64,000 nucleotides of DNA from Limnohabitans sp. B9-3 (GTDB lineage: Bacteria; Pseudomonadota; Gammaproteobacteria; Burkholderiales; Burkholderiaceae_C): NCBI RefSeq assembly GCF_002778325.1, contig NZ_NESI01000011.1, positions 1-64,000 on the forward strand, given 5' to 3'. Numbering within the stretch: position 1 is the first letter of the stretch; each line of letters starts with the position of its first letter. Of the stretch, positions 54,414 through 64,000 are shown piece by piece. The notes below the pieces were generated by a model. It was given only the letters and a program-made list of their open reading frames with translations, was not told the origin of the DNA and did no database searches. The translations under genes and the position numbers were made by a program.

Positions 54414-56408
54414 TCAATTTTGCCGTGTCCTACGCTGACTGAAGATGAATCCAGCCAATAAGCCCGTTGGAACACCGAACACGCCGGCACAAATGGGCTC
54501 TAAGCCCCACCACAAGGTGTCGCTGGGCTGCAAATTCAAAGACAGCTGGACCCAGGGGTGGTTGGCCACAATGTAATAAAACGAGACGCCTAGCCCCGAC
54601 ACCATCGCCGCTACCGCCCCCACGCGGTTCATACGCGGCCAATACAGCCCCATCAGCAGCACAGGGAAAAACGTGGATGCGGCCAAAGAGAACGCACACG
54701 TTACCCAAAACAGAATATTCACTGAGCGGTTGGTCGCAAACCAAGCCGCCAGCAAGGCCACCACCATCAGCATGATTTTGGACAACATCACCCGGCGCAG
54801 CGGGGGCGCATTCGGATCGACCGTGTCGAAATACAAATCTTGGGCAAGCGCATTAGAAATCGTGAGCAGCAAACCGTCTGCTGTTGACAAGGCCGCTGCC
54901 AACGCCCCTGCGGCAATCAACCCCGTAAAAACGGGTGAAATCCGCACAATTTCTGGCACTGCCAGCACGATGTATTGCTCGATCAACCGAATATCAGCGT
55001 ACTGCACCACCCCATCGTTGTTGTAGTCGCTGATGCTCAGCAGCGCCAGCTTACGCAGCTTCAAGCGTTCGGCCCATTCGGGCAATTGGTTCAAGGGTGC
55101 GCCCACCAACTCATTGAGCACGAAGGACTTGAGCAACACCGCCAAAGACGATGCACACAAATAAACGATCACGATAAAAACCATCGCCCAAACAATCGAT
55201 CGCTGAGCCTCGTCAGGACTTGCCGCCGTGTAAGAGCGAACCAAAATGTGCGGCAAAGCCGCCGTTCCCACCATCAAACAAAAGACCAAAGCCAGCGAAT
55301 TCACCCAACCTTGCTTGAAGCCTTCTTCGCGCGGCGCTTGAAAACCAACGGGGTGTTGAATGGCCCGTGCAAGACCATCGCGCTCCTCTTGCCAGGCGCG
55401 TACCAAGCGCTCAGAACCCTGCTCTCTCCAAGCAGGATTGGCCTCTAGGCGCTGAATATCCCGCAAAGGCAGGCTGTCCGATTTTGCTTTGGCAATTTGC
55501 TTGGCTAAGACTTGTCGCTCTAGCTCGCGGGCATTCAAGGGGTCAGCCATCTTGGCCTCTAGGTCCCACATGCGCTGCGCCATCGCCTCACGCGTCGCCA
55601 ATTCAGCGGGATCGGCCTGAATCACCTGAATGCGCGCCTCCATCTGCTGCAAAGTCTGCGCCGCTGCCACCGAGATCACGGGGTGCCCTTGAACCTGCCA
55701 AGACACCGCCATGGCGACGGCCAACATCGACGCCACGATCACCACGCACTGCACCACCTGCGTCCATGTGACCGCGCGCATGCCACCTAAAAACGAACAC
55801 AGCAAAATGCCGCCCAGGGCCAAGAAAACACCTAATTCAAACGTCAGTCCAGAGAGCATAGAGGCGACTAAACCGACGCCATAAATCTGAGCCACCAAGT
55901 AAACGCTGGAGCACAAAATCGCTCCCCAGGCCGCCAACCAGCGCACCACCGGGCTGTTGAAACGACGTCCTAAGAATTGCGGAATGGTGGTGGCACCGGA
56001 GGCATTGAGCTTGGCCGCAAACAAAAAACCCAGCAAACAAAATCCACCTGTCCAGCCCAGCAGATAGGCCAAACCGCCAGCATGAGTGCCATCGCCGACA
56101 AAACCGTCTGACAGCAATAACCCAGCGACCCCTAAAAAGGAGGCAGCCGACATCCAGTCTGCGGCGGTGGCCATGCCATTGAACGGGGCGCTGACGCGAC
56201 GCCCCGCGACGTAGTACTCCTCGGCAACTGAGGTGCGGCAAAACATCCCAATCGCGGCGTAACCCAAGATCGAGATAACTAAAAAGAAACCATTGATGAC
56301 TGGCTTAGACACCCCCATCACATCCGCGGCAAGCAAGCACACGGACAACACGGCAAGGCCAACCAAGCCAGACAAAACCAAGCGCCAACGCCAAGGCTTA
56401 TTGGGCAT
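54414..56408 (-). CDS. Sodium:solute symporter, long VC_2705-like form
   Basis: 664 residues of the SSS family. The sequence shows about 13 membrane segments (e.g. GRRVSAPFNGMATAADWMSAASFLGVAG and the C-terminal ALAAALSTADGLLLTISNAL). A charged extra region of about 120 residues (245-365) interrupts the membrane part. An EF-hand-like loop DYNNDGVVQYAD (461-472) precedes the next helix. Relatives carry acetate, pyruvate or similar acids. The ATG at 56408 overlaps the small DUF4212 gene by 11 bp, the usual partner of this symporter type. Confidence 0.9.
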   Translation of the reverse strand: MPNKPWRWRLVLSGLVGLAVLSVCLLAADVMGVSKPVINGFFLVISILGYAAIGMFCRTSVAEEYYVAGRRVSAPFNGMATAADWMSAASFLGVAGLLLSDGFVGDGTHAGGLAYLLGWTGGFCLLGFLFAAKLNASGATTIPQFLGRRFNSPVVRWLAAWGAILCSSVYLVAQIYGVGLVASMLSGLTFELGVFLALGGILLCSFLGGMRAVTWTQVVQCVVIVASMLAVAMAVSWQVQGHPVISVAAAQTLQQMEARIQVIQADPAELATREAMAQRMWDLEAKMADPLNARELERQVLAKQIAKAKSDSLPLRDIQRLEANPAWREQGSERLVRAWQEERDGLARAIQHPVGFQAPREEGFKQGWVNSLALVFCLMVGTAALPHILVRSYTAASPDEAQRSIVWAMVFIVIVYLCASSLAVLLKSFVLNELVGAPLNQLPEWAERLKLRKLALLSISDYNNDGVVQYADIRLIEQYIVLAVPEIVRISPVFTGLIAAGALAAALSTADGLLLTISNALAQDLYFDTVDPNAPPLRRVMLSKIMLMVVALLAAWFATNRSVNILFWVTCAFSLAASTFFPVLLMGLYWPRMNRVGAVAAMVSGLGVSFYYIVANHPWVQLSLNLQPSDTLWWGLEPICAGVFGVPTGLLAGFIFSQRRTRQN

Positions 56409-56616
56409 CACGGTCCTCAGTCGGAGCACTCGCCCCCCACCACGCCAAAACCACATACAAGACAGGTGTAGCTTGAGCGACCAACCAAAAATGCATCAAG
56501 GTCTGATCAGGCCAATACCAAGCCACAGACATGGTCAACACCGTCAGACCCAGCAAGCACAACACACCCCAAAAAGCGCGCTGGTTGTCTGTTGAGCTTG
56601 ACCGAACTTTGTGCAT
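56398..56616 (-). CDS. DUF4212 small symporter subunit
   Basis: 72 residues with two hydrophobic segments (FWGVLCLLGLTVLTMSVAWYW and FWLVAQATPVLYVVLAWW). DUF4212 proteins accompany VC_2705-type symporters. I use the ATG at 56616; a TTG five codons earlier is possible. It starts 19 bp after ppsA. Confidence 0.82.
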   Translation of the reverse strand: MHKVRSSSTDNQRAFWGVLCLLGLTVLTMSVAWYWPDQTLMHFWLVAQATPVLYVVLAWWGASAPTEDRDAQ

Positions 56617-56635
56617 CACGCCATGCCGCAAGGGC

Positions 56636-59026
56636 TTATTGAGCGAGCGACTTCCAAGTCTCGATCACGCTGTCTGGGTTCAGCGAAATCGAACTGATGC
56701 CTTGATCCGCCAGCCAATGGGCAAAGTCCGGGTGGTCGCTGGGGCCTTGGCCGCAAATGCCCACGTACTTGCCTTGAGCCAGACAGGCAGAGATCGCTTG
56801 CGTCAGCAAAGCTTTCACAGCGGGGTCACGCTCGTCAAAGTCAGCAGCCAGCAACTCCAAACCAGAATCACGGTCCAAGCCCAACGTCAATTGGGTCAAG
56901 TCGTTCGAGCCGATGGAGAAGCCGTCGAAGAACTTCAAGAAGTCGTTGGCGAGGATGGCGTTGCTGGGCACTTCGCACATCATGATGACCTTGAGGTCGT
57001 TCTCGCCGCGCTTCAAACCGTGCGTGGCCAACAAATCGGTCACGCGCTCGGCCTGCTTTAGCGTACGAACAAAAGGCACCATCACTTGCACGTTGGTCAA
57101 ACCCATGTCGGAGCGAACGCGGCGCATGGCTTCGCACTCCATGGCAAACGCTTCGCCGAAGTCTTCGCTGATGTAACGTGCTGCACCACGGAAGCCCAGC
57201 ATGGGGTTTTCTTCCTCGGGCTCGTAGCGGCTGCCGCCAATGAGCTTGCGGTACTCGTTGGACTTGAAGTCCGACATACGCACGATGACGGGCTTAGGCC
57301 AGAACGCCGCAGCGATGGTCGCAATGCCTTCGGCCACTTTGTCCACGTAGAACGCGCGGGGTGACGCATGGCCACGGGCCACAGACTCCACCGCCTTCTT
57401 CAAATCGGCGTCCACATTGGGGTAATCAAGAATCGCCTTGGGGTGCACACCAATGTTGTTGTTGATGATGAACTCCAAGCGAGCTAAGCCCACGCCTTCG
57501 TTGGGCAACTGGCAGAAGTCAAACGCCAACTGTGGGTTACCCACGTTCATCATGATCTTGGTTTTGATCTCGGGCATGGTGCCGCGCTGCACTTCGGTCA
57601 CTTCGGTCTCGAGCAAACCGTCGTAAATCATGCCGGTGTCGCCTTCAGAGCAGCTCACGGTCACCAACGTGCCGTCTTTCAATTTCTCTGTCGCGTCGCC
57701 GCAACCCACCACCGCAGGAATACCCAACTCACGCGCAATGATGGCGGCGTGGCAGGTACGGCCACCACGGTTGGTCACGATGGCGCTGGCGCGCTTCATC
57801 ACGGGTTCCCAGTTGGGGTCGGTCATGTCGGTCACCAACACATCGCCAGGCTGGACCGTGTCCATCTCGCTGATGTTGTGCACCAAGCGCACAGGGCCGG
57901 TGCCAATCTTTTGGCCAATCGCGCGACCTTCAGCCAACACCGTGCTGTGACCTTTGAGTTTGTAGCGGAACTCAGACTGGCCTTTGGCTTGGCTCTTCAC
58001 GGTTTCTGGACGTGCTTGCAAGATGTACAAGAGGCCGTCTGTGCCGTCTTTGCCCCATTCGATGTCCATGGGACGTCCGTAATGTGTTTCGATCACCACG
58101 GCGTAATGGGCCAATTGCTCGACGTCAGCGTCGGTCAATGAATAACGGTTGCGCAACTCGGTGGGTACATCGGTGGTCTTGACCAATTTGCCAGTGGCTT
58201 TTTTCTCGTCGGCTGTCGAGAACTCCATTTGCAAGAGTTTGGAACCCAAGTTGCGGCGAATCACAGCGCGCTTGCCAGCTTTCAAAGTTGGCTTGTGCAC
58301 ATAAAACTCGTCGGGGTTCACCGCGCCTTGCACCACGGTCTCGCCGAGGCCGTAGCTTGAGGTGATGAACACCACGTCCTCAAAACCCGACTCGGTATCG
58401 ATGGTGAACATCACGCCCGCTGCGCCCAAGTCAGAGCGCACCATGCGTTGCACGCCGGCAGACAAAGCCACATCGGCGTGGGCAAAGCCCTTGTGCACGC
58501 GGTAGCTGATGGCGCGGTCGTTGTAGAGCGACGCAAACACTTCTTTCATCTTGTGCAGCACTTCGTCGATGCCGTGCACGTTCAAGAAGGTTTCTTGCTG
58601 GCCGGCGAACGAAGCGTCAGGCAAGTCTTCGGCCGTGGCCGATGAACGCACCGCAAAGGTGGCGGCGGCGTTGCCAGCAGACAAAGTGGCAAAGGCGTCA
58701 GCAATGGCTTTTTGCAGGTCAGCAGGGAACGGTTGCGCTTCCACCATGGCGCGAATTTCGGCACCTACTTGGGCCAAAGCACGCACGTCTTCGGTGTCGA
58801 GTTTGTCCAAAGTGGCGTTGATCTTGTCGGCCAAGCCGTCGTGCGCCAAGAACTCACGGAACGCGTGGGCTGTGGTCGCAAAGCCCGTGGGCACGCGCAC
58901 GCCGGTGGGGAGTTGCGAAATCATTTCGCCGAGGCTGGCGTTTTTACCGCCCACGGACTCGACGTCCGTCATTCTCAAGTTCTCAAACGGGACCACCAAA
59001 GCGGTTGGGCTGAACAGTGCTGACAT
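56636..59026 (-). CDS. ppsA: Phosphoenolpyruvate synthase (pyruvate, water dikinase)
   Basis: 796 residues. It makes PEP from pyruvate and ATP for gluconeogenesis. The N-terminal ATP-grasp domain (1-340), the phosphohistidine swivel domain with [21 protein letters not shown] (phosphorylated His near 420) and the C-terminal PEP-binding TIM barrel are intact. It is divergent from its regulator at 59208-60029 and is followed by the symporter pair, which suggests a transcript for uptake and use of pyruvate-level carbon. Confidence 0.97.
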   Translation of the reverse strand: MSALFSPTALVVPFENLRMTDVESVGGKNASLGEMISQLPTGVRVPTGFATTAHAFREFLAHDGLADKINATLDKLDTEDVRALAQVGAEIRAMVEAQPFPADLQKAIADAFATLSAGNAAATFAVRSSATAEDLPDASFAGQQETFLNVHGIDEVLHKMKEVFASLYNDRAISYRVHKGFAHADVALSAGVQRMVRSDLGAAGVMFTIDTESGFEDVVFITSSYGLGETVVQGAVNPDEFYVHKPTLKAGKRAVIRRNLGSKLLQMEFSTADEKKATGKLVKTTDVPTELRNRYSLTDADVEQLAHYAVVIETHYGRPMDIEWGKDGTDGLLYILQARPETVKSQAKGQSEFRYKLKGHSTVLAEGRAIGQKIGTGPVRLVHNISEMDTVQPGDVLVTDMTDPNWEPVMKRASAIVTNRGGRTCHAAIIARELGIPAVVGCGDATEKLKDGTLVTVSCSEGDTGMIYDGLLETEVTEVQRGTMPEIKTKIMMNVGNPQLAFDFCQLPNEGVGLARLEFIINNNIGVHPKAILDYPNVDADLKKAVESVARGHASPRAFYVDKVAEGIATIAAAFWPKPVIVRMSDFKSNEYRKLIGGSRYEPEEENPMLGFRGAARYISEDFGEAFAMECEAMRRVRSDMGLTNVQVMVPFVRTLKQAERVTDLLATHGLKRGENDLKVIMMCEVPSNAILANDFLKFFDGFSIGSNDLTQLTLGLDRDSGLELLAADFDERDPAVKALLTQAISACLAQGKYVGICGQGPSDHPDFAHWLADQGISSISLNPDSVIETWKSLAQ

Positions 59027-59207
59027 GGGAAAGCTCCAAAAGTTAAAACGGGTACGGCGACTCGTCCACGGGCAACTTGGTTATTTTTCGAATAGGTTGC
59101 GCTGAGACGGCAGCGGAATTTAGATAATAGGCAATTGTAGGTGGCTGACCACCCGCACAAGCGCACCGAATCCGTGCCAATCAGCGCCTCGAACCTGAAA
59201 GTTTTTC

Positions 59208-60029
59208 ATGCCCAATCCCACCGTATTTTTTGTCTCTGACGGCACTGGCATCACCGCCGAGACCTTTGGCAACGCCATCCTTGCACAGTTCGAGTTCAAG
59301 TTTCGCCACATCCGGCTGCCGTTTGTCGACTCGGTCGACAAAGCCCACCAGGCTGTTCGTCAAATCAACCACACCGCCGAAATTGAAGGCCGCAAGCCCA
59401 TTGTGTTCACCACCTTGGTCGACATGGATGTGCTCAAAGTCATCCAAGAAGGCTGCAAAGGCCGCTTGCTTGACATGTTTGGCACCTTTGTGAATCCGCT
59501 GGAAGAAGAGCTGGGCGTCAAATCTAACCACCGCATTGGACGCTTTTCGGACGTGAGCAAAAGCAAGGAATACCACGACCGCATTGAAGCCATCAATTTC
59601 AGCTTGGCCCACGACGATGGCCAACTCAACCGCGATTTAGATTTGTCAGACGTGATCTTGGTCGGCGTGAGCCGCAGCGGCAAAACGCCTACCAGTCTGT
59701 ATTTGGCCATGCAGCACGGCCTCAAAGCTTCGAATTACCCGTTGATTCCTGAAGACTTTGACCGCCGCCAACTCCCTCCCGCGCTGATCCCGCACAAGAA
59801 GAAGATTTTTGGGCTGACCATTCAGCCAGAGCGCCTGAGCGAAATTCGCAACGAACGTCGCCCCAACTCCAACTACGCCAGCCTACCTAACTGTCGTCAT
59901 GAGGTGGCAGAAGCTGAGGCGATGATGCGTCGTGCTGGCATTCGTTGGCTGTCCACCACCAACAAAAGCATCGAAGAGATTGCCACCACGATTTTGCAAG
60001 AGCTCAGCCCTGAGCGCCTGATTTACTGA
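59208..60029 (+). CDS. ppsR: PEP synthase regulatory protein (bifunctional kinase/phosphorylase)
   Basis: 273 residues of the DUF299 family. It reversibly phosphorylates PEP synthase on a threonine with ADP. The P-loop [15 protein letters not shown] (near residue 150), the N-terminal [15 protein letters not shown] and [20 protein letters not shown] are typical. It is divergent from ppsA (181-bp shared region). The 3' end faces the GlcG-like gene with a 4-bp gap. Confidence 0.96.
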   Translation: MPNPTVFFVSDGTGITAETFGNAILAQFEFKFRHIRLPFVDSVDKAHQAVRQINHTAEIEGRKPIVFTTLVDMDVLKVIQEGCKGRLLDMFGTFVNPLEEELGVKSNHRIGRFSDVSKSKEYHDRIEAINFSLAHDDGQLNRDLDLSDVILVGVSRSGKTPTSLYLAMQHGLKASNYPLIPEDFDRRQLPPALIPHKKKIFGLTIQPERLSEIRNERRPNSNYASLPNCRHEVAEAEAMMRRAGIRWLSTTNKSIEEIATTILQELSPERLIY

Positions 60030-60033
60030 GGGT

Positions 60034-60441
60034 TCAGAGGCCAATGGCGGCAATGCCCGCCTTGGCAACTTGTGCGTCTTCGTTGGACTTCACGCCGCTC
60101 ACACCCACAGCGCCAATGCACTGGCCGTCTTTCATGATCGGCACGCCACCTTCGAGCAAACCCTTCAAATCAGGCGCGCTCAAGAACGACACGCGGCCGC
60201 CATTGATCACGTCTTCGTAAATTTTGCTCTCACGACGGCCCACCGCGGCCGTGTTGGCTTTGGCGGGAGCGATGTGGGCGGAAATGGGGGCCGCGCCATC
60301 CAAACGTTGCAAGGACAGCAAATGACCGCCGTCGTCCACGATGGCGATGGTGACCGCCCAGTTGTTTTTCAATGCTTCGGCCTCTGCAGCGGCAGCGATG
60401 GCTTTGATGTCAGCGGATTCGAGGAAATGTTTGGTCTTCAT
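60034..60441 (-). CDS. GlcG/HbpS-family protein
   Basis: 135 residues with the heme-degrading/HbpS-like profilin-type fold: AVTIAIVDDGGHLLSLQRLDGA, PAKANTAAVGRRES, GGVPIMKDGQCIGAVGVSGV. No signal peptide is visible, so it is likely cytoplasmic. Members are found next to glycolate, diol and aromatic degradation genes; the exact role here is unknown. Confidence 0.85.
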   Translation of the reverse strand: MKTKHFLESADIKAIAAAAEAEALKNNWAVTIAIVDDGGHLLSLQRLDGAAPISAHIAPAKANTAAVGRRESKIYEDVINGGRVSFLSAPDLKGLLEGGVPIMKDGQCIGAVGVSGVKSNEDAQVAKAGIAAIGL

Positions 60442-60613
60442 GGCAATGGATCAGGTCAGTTTTAAGAGGGCTCAAGCATACCCACTCATAGGGACCGAAT
60501 GCGCCCCTGAAAAGCAAAAGAAACCTCAAGAAAAGTAGGGAGTACACGCTCAGCAACAGACACACTAGAATCCGCCATATCTGCATGTGCAGGTGTTTTT
60601 CGGAGACCTTGGT

Positions 60614-61300
60614 ATGTTTAACCAATTCCCAACTGCTGACCACTACGTCTTAGACGCACAACAGCGCAACCGTGTGTTGCGTAACACTTATGTTTTGCTG
60701 GCTGTCAGCATGCTGCCCACTGTTCTCGGTGCTTGGCTGGGTGTGAGCACAGGCCTGAGCCAATTGTTCTCAGGTGGCTTGGGCATGATCTTGATGCTCG
60801 CCGGCGCTTTCGGCTTCATCTATGCCATCGAAAAAACCAAGCACAGCATCACGGGTGTGTATGTGTTGCTCGGCTTCACCTTCTTCATGGGTCTGATGCT
60901 TTCTCGCATGATCGCCATGGTGCTGGGCTTCAAAAACGGTGCTGAGTTGGTCATGACGGCCTTCGGCGGTACAGCCGGTGTGTTCTTTTTGATGGCCAGC
61001 TTGTCCACCTTCATCAAACGCGACCTGTCGAGCATGGGCAAATGGCTGACCATCGGCGCCATCGTTCTGATGGTTGGCAGCATCATCAACGTGTTTGTTG
61101 GCTCTTCCGCTGGCATGATGGCCATCTCGGTGTTGACCATCGGCATCTTCAGCGCGTTCATGTTGTATGACCTGAAGCAAATCATCGACGGCGGCGAAAC
61201 CAACTACATCAGCGCCACCTTGACGCTGTATTTGGACGTGATCAACGTGTTCCAAGGTTTGTTGGCCTTGTTGGGCTTGACAAGCGGCGAACGCGAGTAA
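60614..61300 (+). CDS. Bax inhibitor-1/YccA family membrane protein
   Basis: 228 residues with seven membrane segments. Family features include the NTYVLLAVSMLPTVLGAW start of TM1, VYVLLGFTFFMGLM and the C-terminal SVLTIGIFSAFMLYDLKQIIDGGETNYI with the conserved acidic residues in TM6-7. E. coli YccA modulates FtsH. The ATG at 60614 has GGAG upstream. A bidirectional terminator follows. Confidence 0.92.
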   Translation: MFNQFPTADHYVLDAQQRNRVLRNTYVLLAVSMLPTVLGAWLGVSTGLSQLFSGGLGMILMLAGAFGFIYAIEKTKHSITGVYVLLGFTFFMGLMLSRMIAMVLGFKNGAELVMTAFGGTAGVFFLMASLSTFIKRDLSSMGKWLTIGAIVLMVGSIINVFVGSSAGMMAISVLTIGIFSAFMLYDLKQIIDGGETNYISATLTLYLDVINVFQGLLALLGLTSGERE

Positions 61301-61340
61301 ACCGACAATAACGCGAACGCCCTAGGCGTTCAGCGCCCAC

Positions 61341-61370
61341 AAAAAAGGCTGCTCATGAGCAGCCTTTTTT
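61341..61370. terminator. Bidirectional terminator between the BI-1 gene and rlmD
   Basis: Perfect 30-bp palindrome: AAAAAAGGCTGCTC with ATGAGC centre and matching T-rich right arm. Confidence 0.92.
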
Positions 61371-61410
61371 GCGTCTATTGAAACAGCGCATGCGCTCTGC
61401 CTGATTGGCT

Positions 61411-62805
61411 TCACGCCAAATCAAACACCGCCATGCTCTCCACATGCGCGGTGTGCGGAAACATGTTCACTGCGCCCGCAGCAGAAATGCGGTAACCCGC
61501 AGAGTTCACCAACACACCCGCATCCCGTGCCAAGGTGGCAGGGTTGCAACTGACGTAGACGATGCGCTTGGGCAGTGTCCAGCCTTGACGCAACTCGGGC
61601 TGCTCGTGCAGCGTTGCCAAGGTTTGTGCCAACGCAAACGCGCCTTCGCGCGGGGGGTCCACCAACCACTTGTCAGCCGTGCCGTCTTGAATCAACAACT
61701 CAGGCGTCATCTCAAACAAATTGCGCGCCACAAACTGCGTGGGTGCCAAAGGCGTGCGACGCCCCGCCTGGTTCACCACCAAGTTCTCGCGCGAGCGTGA
61801 CACCAAAGCCTCGCTGCCCTCAATGCCCAGCACCTCACGTGCCATCGTCGCCAAAGGCAAAGTGAAGTTACCCAAGCCGCAGAACCAATCGATCACGCGC
61901 TCGGTGGGCTTCACATCTAACAAGCGCAAAGCCCGCGTCACCAACACGCGGTTGATGTGGGGGTTGACCTGCGTGAAATCGGTGGGCTTGAACGGCATGG
62001 TGATGCCAAATTCAGGCAAGGCGTAAGACAGCGGCACAGCGCCCGCCTCGTCCATCAGCTTCACCGTGTCGGGGCCTTTGGACTGCAACCACCACTGCAC
62101 ATCGTGCTCGGCAGCAAACTGGCGCAACAGCGTCATATCGCCATCGCTCAACGGCTCCATGTGGCGCAACACCAACGCGGTGACATGGTCACCACACGCG
62201 AGTTCGATTTGCGGCAACGTCTCACGCGCCTCCATGCTGCCAATCAAGGCACGCAGGGGCAGCAGCATGGCGTCCACATGCGGCGGCAAGATGCGGCAGC
62301 TGCGCATGTTCGCGACATAGCGGCTCTTGCGCTCATGAAAGCCCACCAGCACCTCGCCCTTTTTCACCACATACCGCACCGACAAACGGGCGCGGTAGCG
62401 GTAGCCCCAAGCAGGGCCTTGAATCGGGCGCAGCATGGTTTCGGGTTTGACCTTGCCCAAATGCCACAAGTTGTCTTCCATCGCGCGCTGCTTGATTGCC
62501 ACTTGCGCCGTGGCGTCGAGGTGCTGCATCTTGCAGCCGCCGCATGCACCGGCATGCAAGCCAAAATTTTCACAACCCGGCGTCACGCGCTGTGACGACT
62601 CTTGCATCACCTCCAGCAACGAGCCCATTTCCCAGTTGTTTTTCTTGCGATGGATGTTGGCGCGCACCACCTCAAAGGGCAAGGCGCCTTCCACAAACAC
62701 CACCTTGCCATCGGCACGGTGTGCCACGCCTTGGGCTTCAAGGTCCATCGATTCAATGGTCAGCGCGTTGTCTGGCCATTTTTTTTCTGTCGTTGTATCG
62801 GTCAT
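61411..62805 (-). CDS. rlmD: 23S rRNA (uracil(1939)-C5)-methyltransferase RlmD
   Basis: 464 residues. The N-terminal TRAM domain (about 14-70), cluster cysteines Cys78, Cys88 and Cys91 (CGGCKMQH) plus the SCRILPP cysteine for [4Fe-4S], and the SAM-dependent methyltransferase domain with [14 protein letters not shown] and the nucleophile in [12 protein letters not shown] are present. The start overlaps the nlpD stop codon (TGATG). Confidence 0.94.
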   Translation of the reverse strand: MTDTTTEKKWPDNALTIESMDLEAQGVAHRADGKVVFVEGALPFEVVRANIHRKKNNWEMGSLLEVMQESSQRVTPGCENFGLHAGACGGCKMQHLDATAQVAIKQRAMEDNLWHLGKVKPETMLRPIQGPAWGYRYRARLSVRYVVKKGEVLVGFHERKSRYVANMRSCRILPPHVDAMLLPLRALIGSMEARETLPQIELACGDHVTALVLRHMEPLSDGDMTLLRQFAAEHDVQWWLQSKGPDTVKLMDEAGAVPLSYALPEFGITMPFKPTDFTQVNPHINRVLVTRALRLLDVKPTERVIDWFCGLGNFTLPLATMAREVLGIEGSEALVSRSRENLVVNQAGRRTPLAPTQFVARNLFEMTPELLIQDGTADKWLVDPPREGAFALAQTLATLHEQPELRQGWTLPKRIVYVSCNPATLARDAGVLVNSAGYRISAAGAVNMFPHTAHVESMAVFDLA

Positions 62806-63635
62806 CAGTTCGAAGGCAAATATTTGGCGGGGTCCACCGGTTTGCCTTGACGGCGAATTTCAAAATGCAGCTTCACTTGGTCGGCATCGCTGTTGCCCAT
62901 TTCGGCAATTTTTTGACCGCGCTTGATCGCTTGGTCTTCCTTCACCAACAAGGTTTGGTTGTGTGCATAAGCCGTCAAATACGTGTTGTTGTGCTTCAAG
63001 ATGATCAAGTTGCCGTAACCGCGCAACCCCCCACCCGCATACACCACACGGCCGTCGGCAGCGGCCAACACAGGGTCGCCCGCCTTGCCAGCAATGTCCA
63101 GACCTTTGTTCTTGGCTTCGTCAAAACCAGAAATCAAGTTGCCTCGAACGGGCCACTGAAAATTCACCGCATCTTCAACTTCTAGTGCCACAGGGGCAGC
63201 GGGCTTGACCGCGACCGCAGCCGATGCGGCACTGGCCGCTGGCGTAGCAGGCACCACACCCGCTGTGGGGGCTGGTGGATTGCTTGTCGCAGCGACGGGG
63301 GCCAATGGCTTGGCAACGACCACCTCAGGCGGTGCAATGCGCAGCACTTGGCCCGTCTCAATCAAATTGGGGTTCTCTAAATTGTTCCAACGCACCAGAT
63401 CGCGCCAGGTTTGGCCGTTGTCCATGCCAATGCGAATCAAAGTGTCGCCCGGCTTGACGGTGTAGAAACCGGCCTTGCCCGCGTTTTCAGCACCGGGCAA
63501 GGGCTTGGCGACAGGCGCCCGCGTCAGCTGAGAAGATCGCTCATCCACAGGCGCTTGACGTACCTTGGTGGTACATCCTGACAGCGCGAACGCTGCCACC
63601 AGGGCTAAAGCCCCCCATTTTCCTGCACCAAACAT
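62805..63635 (-). CDS. nlpD: NlpD-type lipoprotein, LysM-M23 amidase activator
   Basis: 276 residues. A lipobox (FALSGC) leads to a LysM domain (about 55-102; [13 protein letters not shown]), an Ala/Pro-rich linker and a LytM domain (about 160-275). Two zinc ligands of active M23 enzymes are replaced (NKGLDIAG and KLHFEIR instead of the His-containing motifs), as in E. coli NlpD, so it should activate a cell-wall amidase rather than cut peptidoglycan itself. The ATG at 63635 follows GGAG. Confidence 0.94.
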   Translation of the reverse strand: MFGAGKWGALALVAAFALSGCTTKVRQAPVDERSSQLTRAPVAKPLPGAENAGKAGFYTVKPGDTLIRIGMDNGQTWRDLVRWNNLENPNLIETGQVLRIAPPEVVVAKPLAPVAATSNPPAPTAGVVPATPAASAASAAVAVKPAAPVALEVEDAVNFQWPVRGNLISGFDEAKNKGLDIAGKAGDPVLAAADGRVVYAGGGLRGYGNLIILKHNNTYLTAYAHNQTLLVKEDQAIKRGQKIAEMGNSDADQVKLHFEIRRQGKPVDPAKYLPSN

Positions 63636-63651
63636 GCGTTCTTCTCCGTCG

Positions 63652-64000
63652 TCAAGCAATCCCTGATTTTAGAGGTACGAAGTGCACCGCCTCGAGCAAG
63701 CTTTGCTGCAAACCCTGCGGCGTTTTGTCAATCACCACCAAAGCCTGCTGACCCGCCGTGGTTTGCATAGGCGCCACAATGCGCCCGCCCACCGCCAGCT
63801 GGTCAATCCACGCCTGCGGCACCGCCTCGCCACCTGCGGCGGCGATGATGGCGCTGTAAGGCGCGCCCTTGGGGTAACCCAACATGCCGTCACCAAACAT
63901 CAAATGCACATTGGGCAAACGCATGGGCCGCAAGTTCTCTTTGGCCTTGTCGTGCAAGCCCCGCAACCGCTCAATGCTGTAGACCTCGCGCGCCACCAAG
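63652..64000 (-). CDS. pcm: Protein-L-isoaspartate O-methyltransferase, partial (N-terminus outside window)
   Basis: The last 116 residues of a Pcm/SAM methyltransferase. The frame is open to the right edge (LVAREVYSIERL), then NLRPMRLPNVHLMFGDGMLGYP, IIAAAGGEAVPQAWIDQLAVGGRIVAPM. It repairs isoaspartyl residues. pcm next to nlpD is common in proteobacteria. The start lies beyond position 64000. Confidence 0.88.
   Translation of the reverse strand, partial: LVAREVYSIERLRGLHDKAKENLRPMRLPNVHLMFGDGMLGYPKGAPYSAIIAAAGGEAVPQAWIDQLAVGGRIVAPMQTTAGQQALVVIDKTPQGLQQSLLEAVHFVPLKSGIA

Overview
The window is an ordinary chromosomal segment of a betaproteobacterium, most likely a Comamonadaceae member of the Burkholderiales (Limnohabitans/Rhodoferax-like). 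This rests on gene content and order: a Bug-type periplasmic binding protein, a histone-H1-like protein fused to a SWIB domain, the rpsF-priB-rpsR-rplI-dnaB order, an OsmC-YcaO fusion, and ppsA divergent from its regulator. No database search was possible, so the genus is an inference. There is no rRNA, CRISPR array, insertion sequence, phage or plasmid signature.

Layout. 1-4.8 kb: malonate use (GntR regulator, malonyl-CoA decarboxylase, Bug binding protein, malonyl-CoA synthetase). 4.9-9.5 kb: lgt, ilvD, a small cytochrome c and a class I fumarase. 9.5-14 kb: small or poorly known genes around tRNA-Leu(TAA) and tRNA-Gly(GCC), then a B12-binding radical SAM protein. 14.1-23.2 kb: an AT-richer island of two convergent operons. 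The + operon encodes CHASE2, OmpA-like and caspase proteins; the - operon encodes TPR-CHAT, lipoprotein, MlaE-like and MlaD-like proteins. 23.4-25.7 kb: OsmC-YcaO fusion and tRNA-Pro(GGG). 25.8-33.6 kb: the conserved thrS-infC-rpmI-rplT-pheS-pheT-ihfA block plus a MerR-type gene. 33.7-36 kb: isocitrate lyase with a repeat-containing promoter region, and the H1/SWIB protein. 36.1-41.8 kb: a ThDP enzyme with an MFS transporter, then clpB with a sigma-32-like promoter. 41.9-48.4 kb: a tightly overlapped alaA-hom-thrC-mobB-moeA-moaD-moaE operon. 48.5-54.3 kb: an Mth938-like protein, peroxiredoxin, PIN-PhoH, and the ribosomal protein/dnaB cluster. 54.4-64 kb: an organic-acid symporter with its small subunit, ppsA/ppsR, a GlcG/HbpS-like protein, a Bax-inhibitor-1 family protein, rlmD, nlpD and the end of pcm.

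How the genes work together. Much of the metabolism concerns small organic acids: malonate activation and decarboxylation, glyoxylate bypass (aceA), fumarase, PEP synthase with its regulatory kinase, and a sodium:solute symporter beside ppsA. This fits a heterotroph living on short carboxylic acids. The housekeeping blocks carry visible regulatory features: an ATC start codon in infC, terminators after rplT and ihfA, and a terminator-like hairpin just before thrS.

The most interesting region is 14.1-23.2 kb. Two different caspase-fold proteases (C14 caspase and CHAT), both with intact His/Cys dyads and both with export signals, sit with a periplasmic sensor (CHASE2), a peptidoglycan-binding OmpA domain, a lipoprotein and an MCE lipid-transport pair that lacks a nearby ATPase. 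I read this as a candidate uncharacterised envelope-located protease module. Its function is not established by the sequence.
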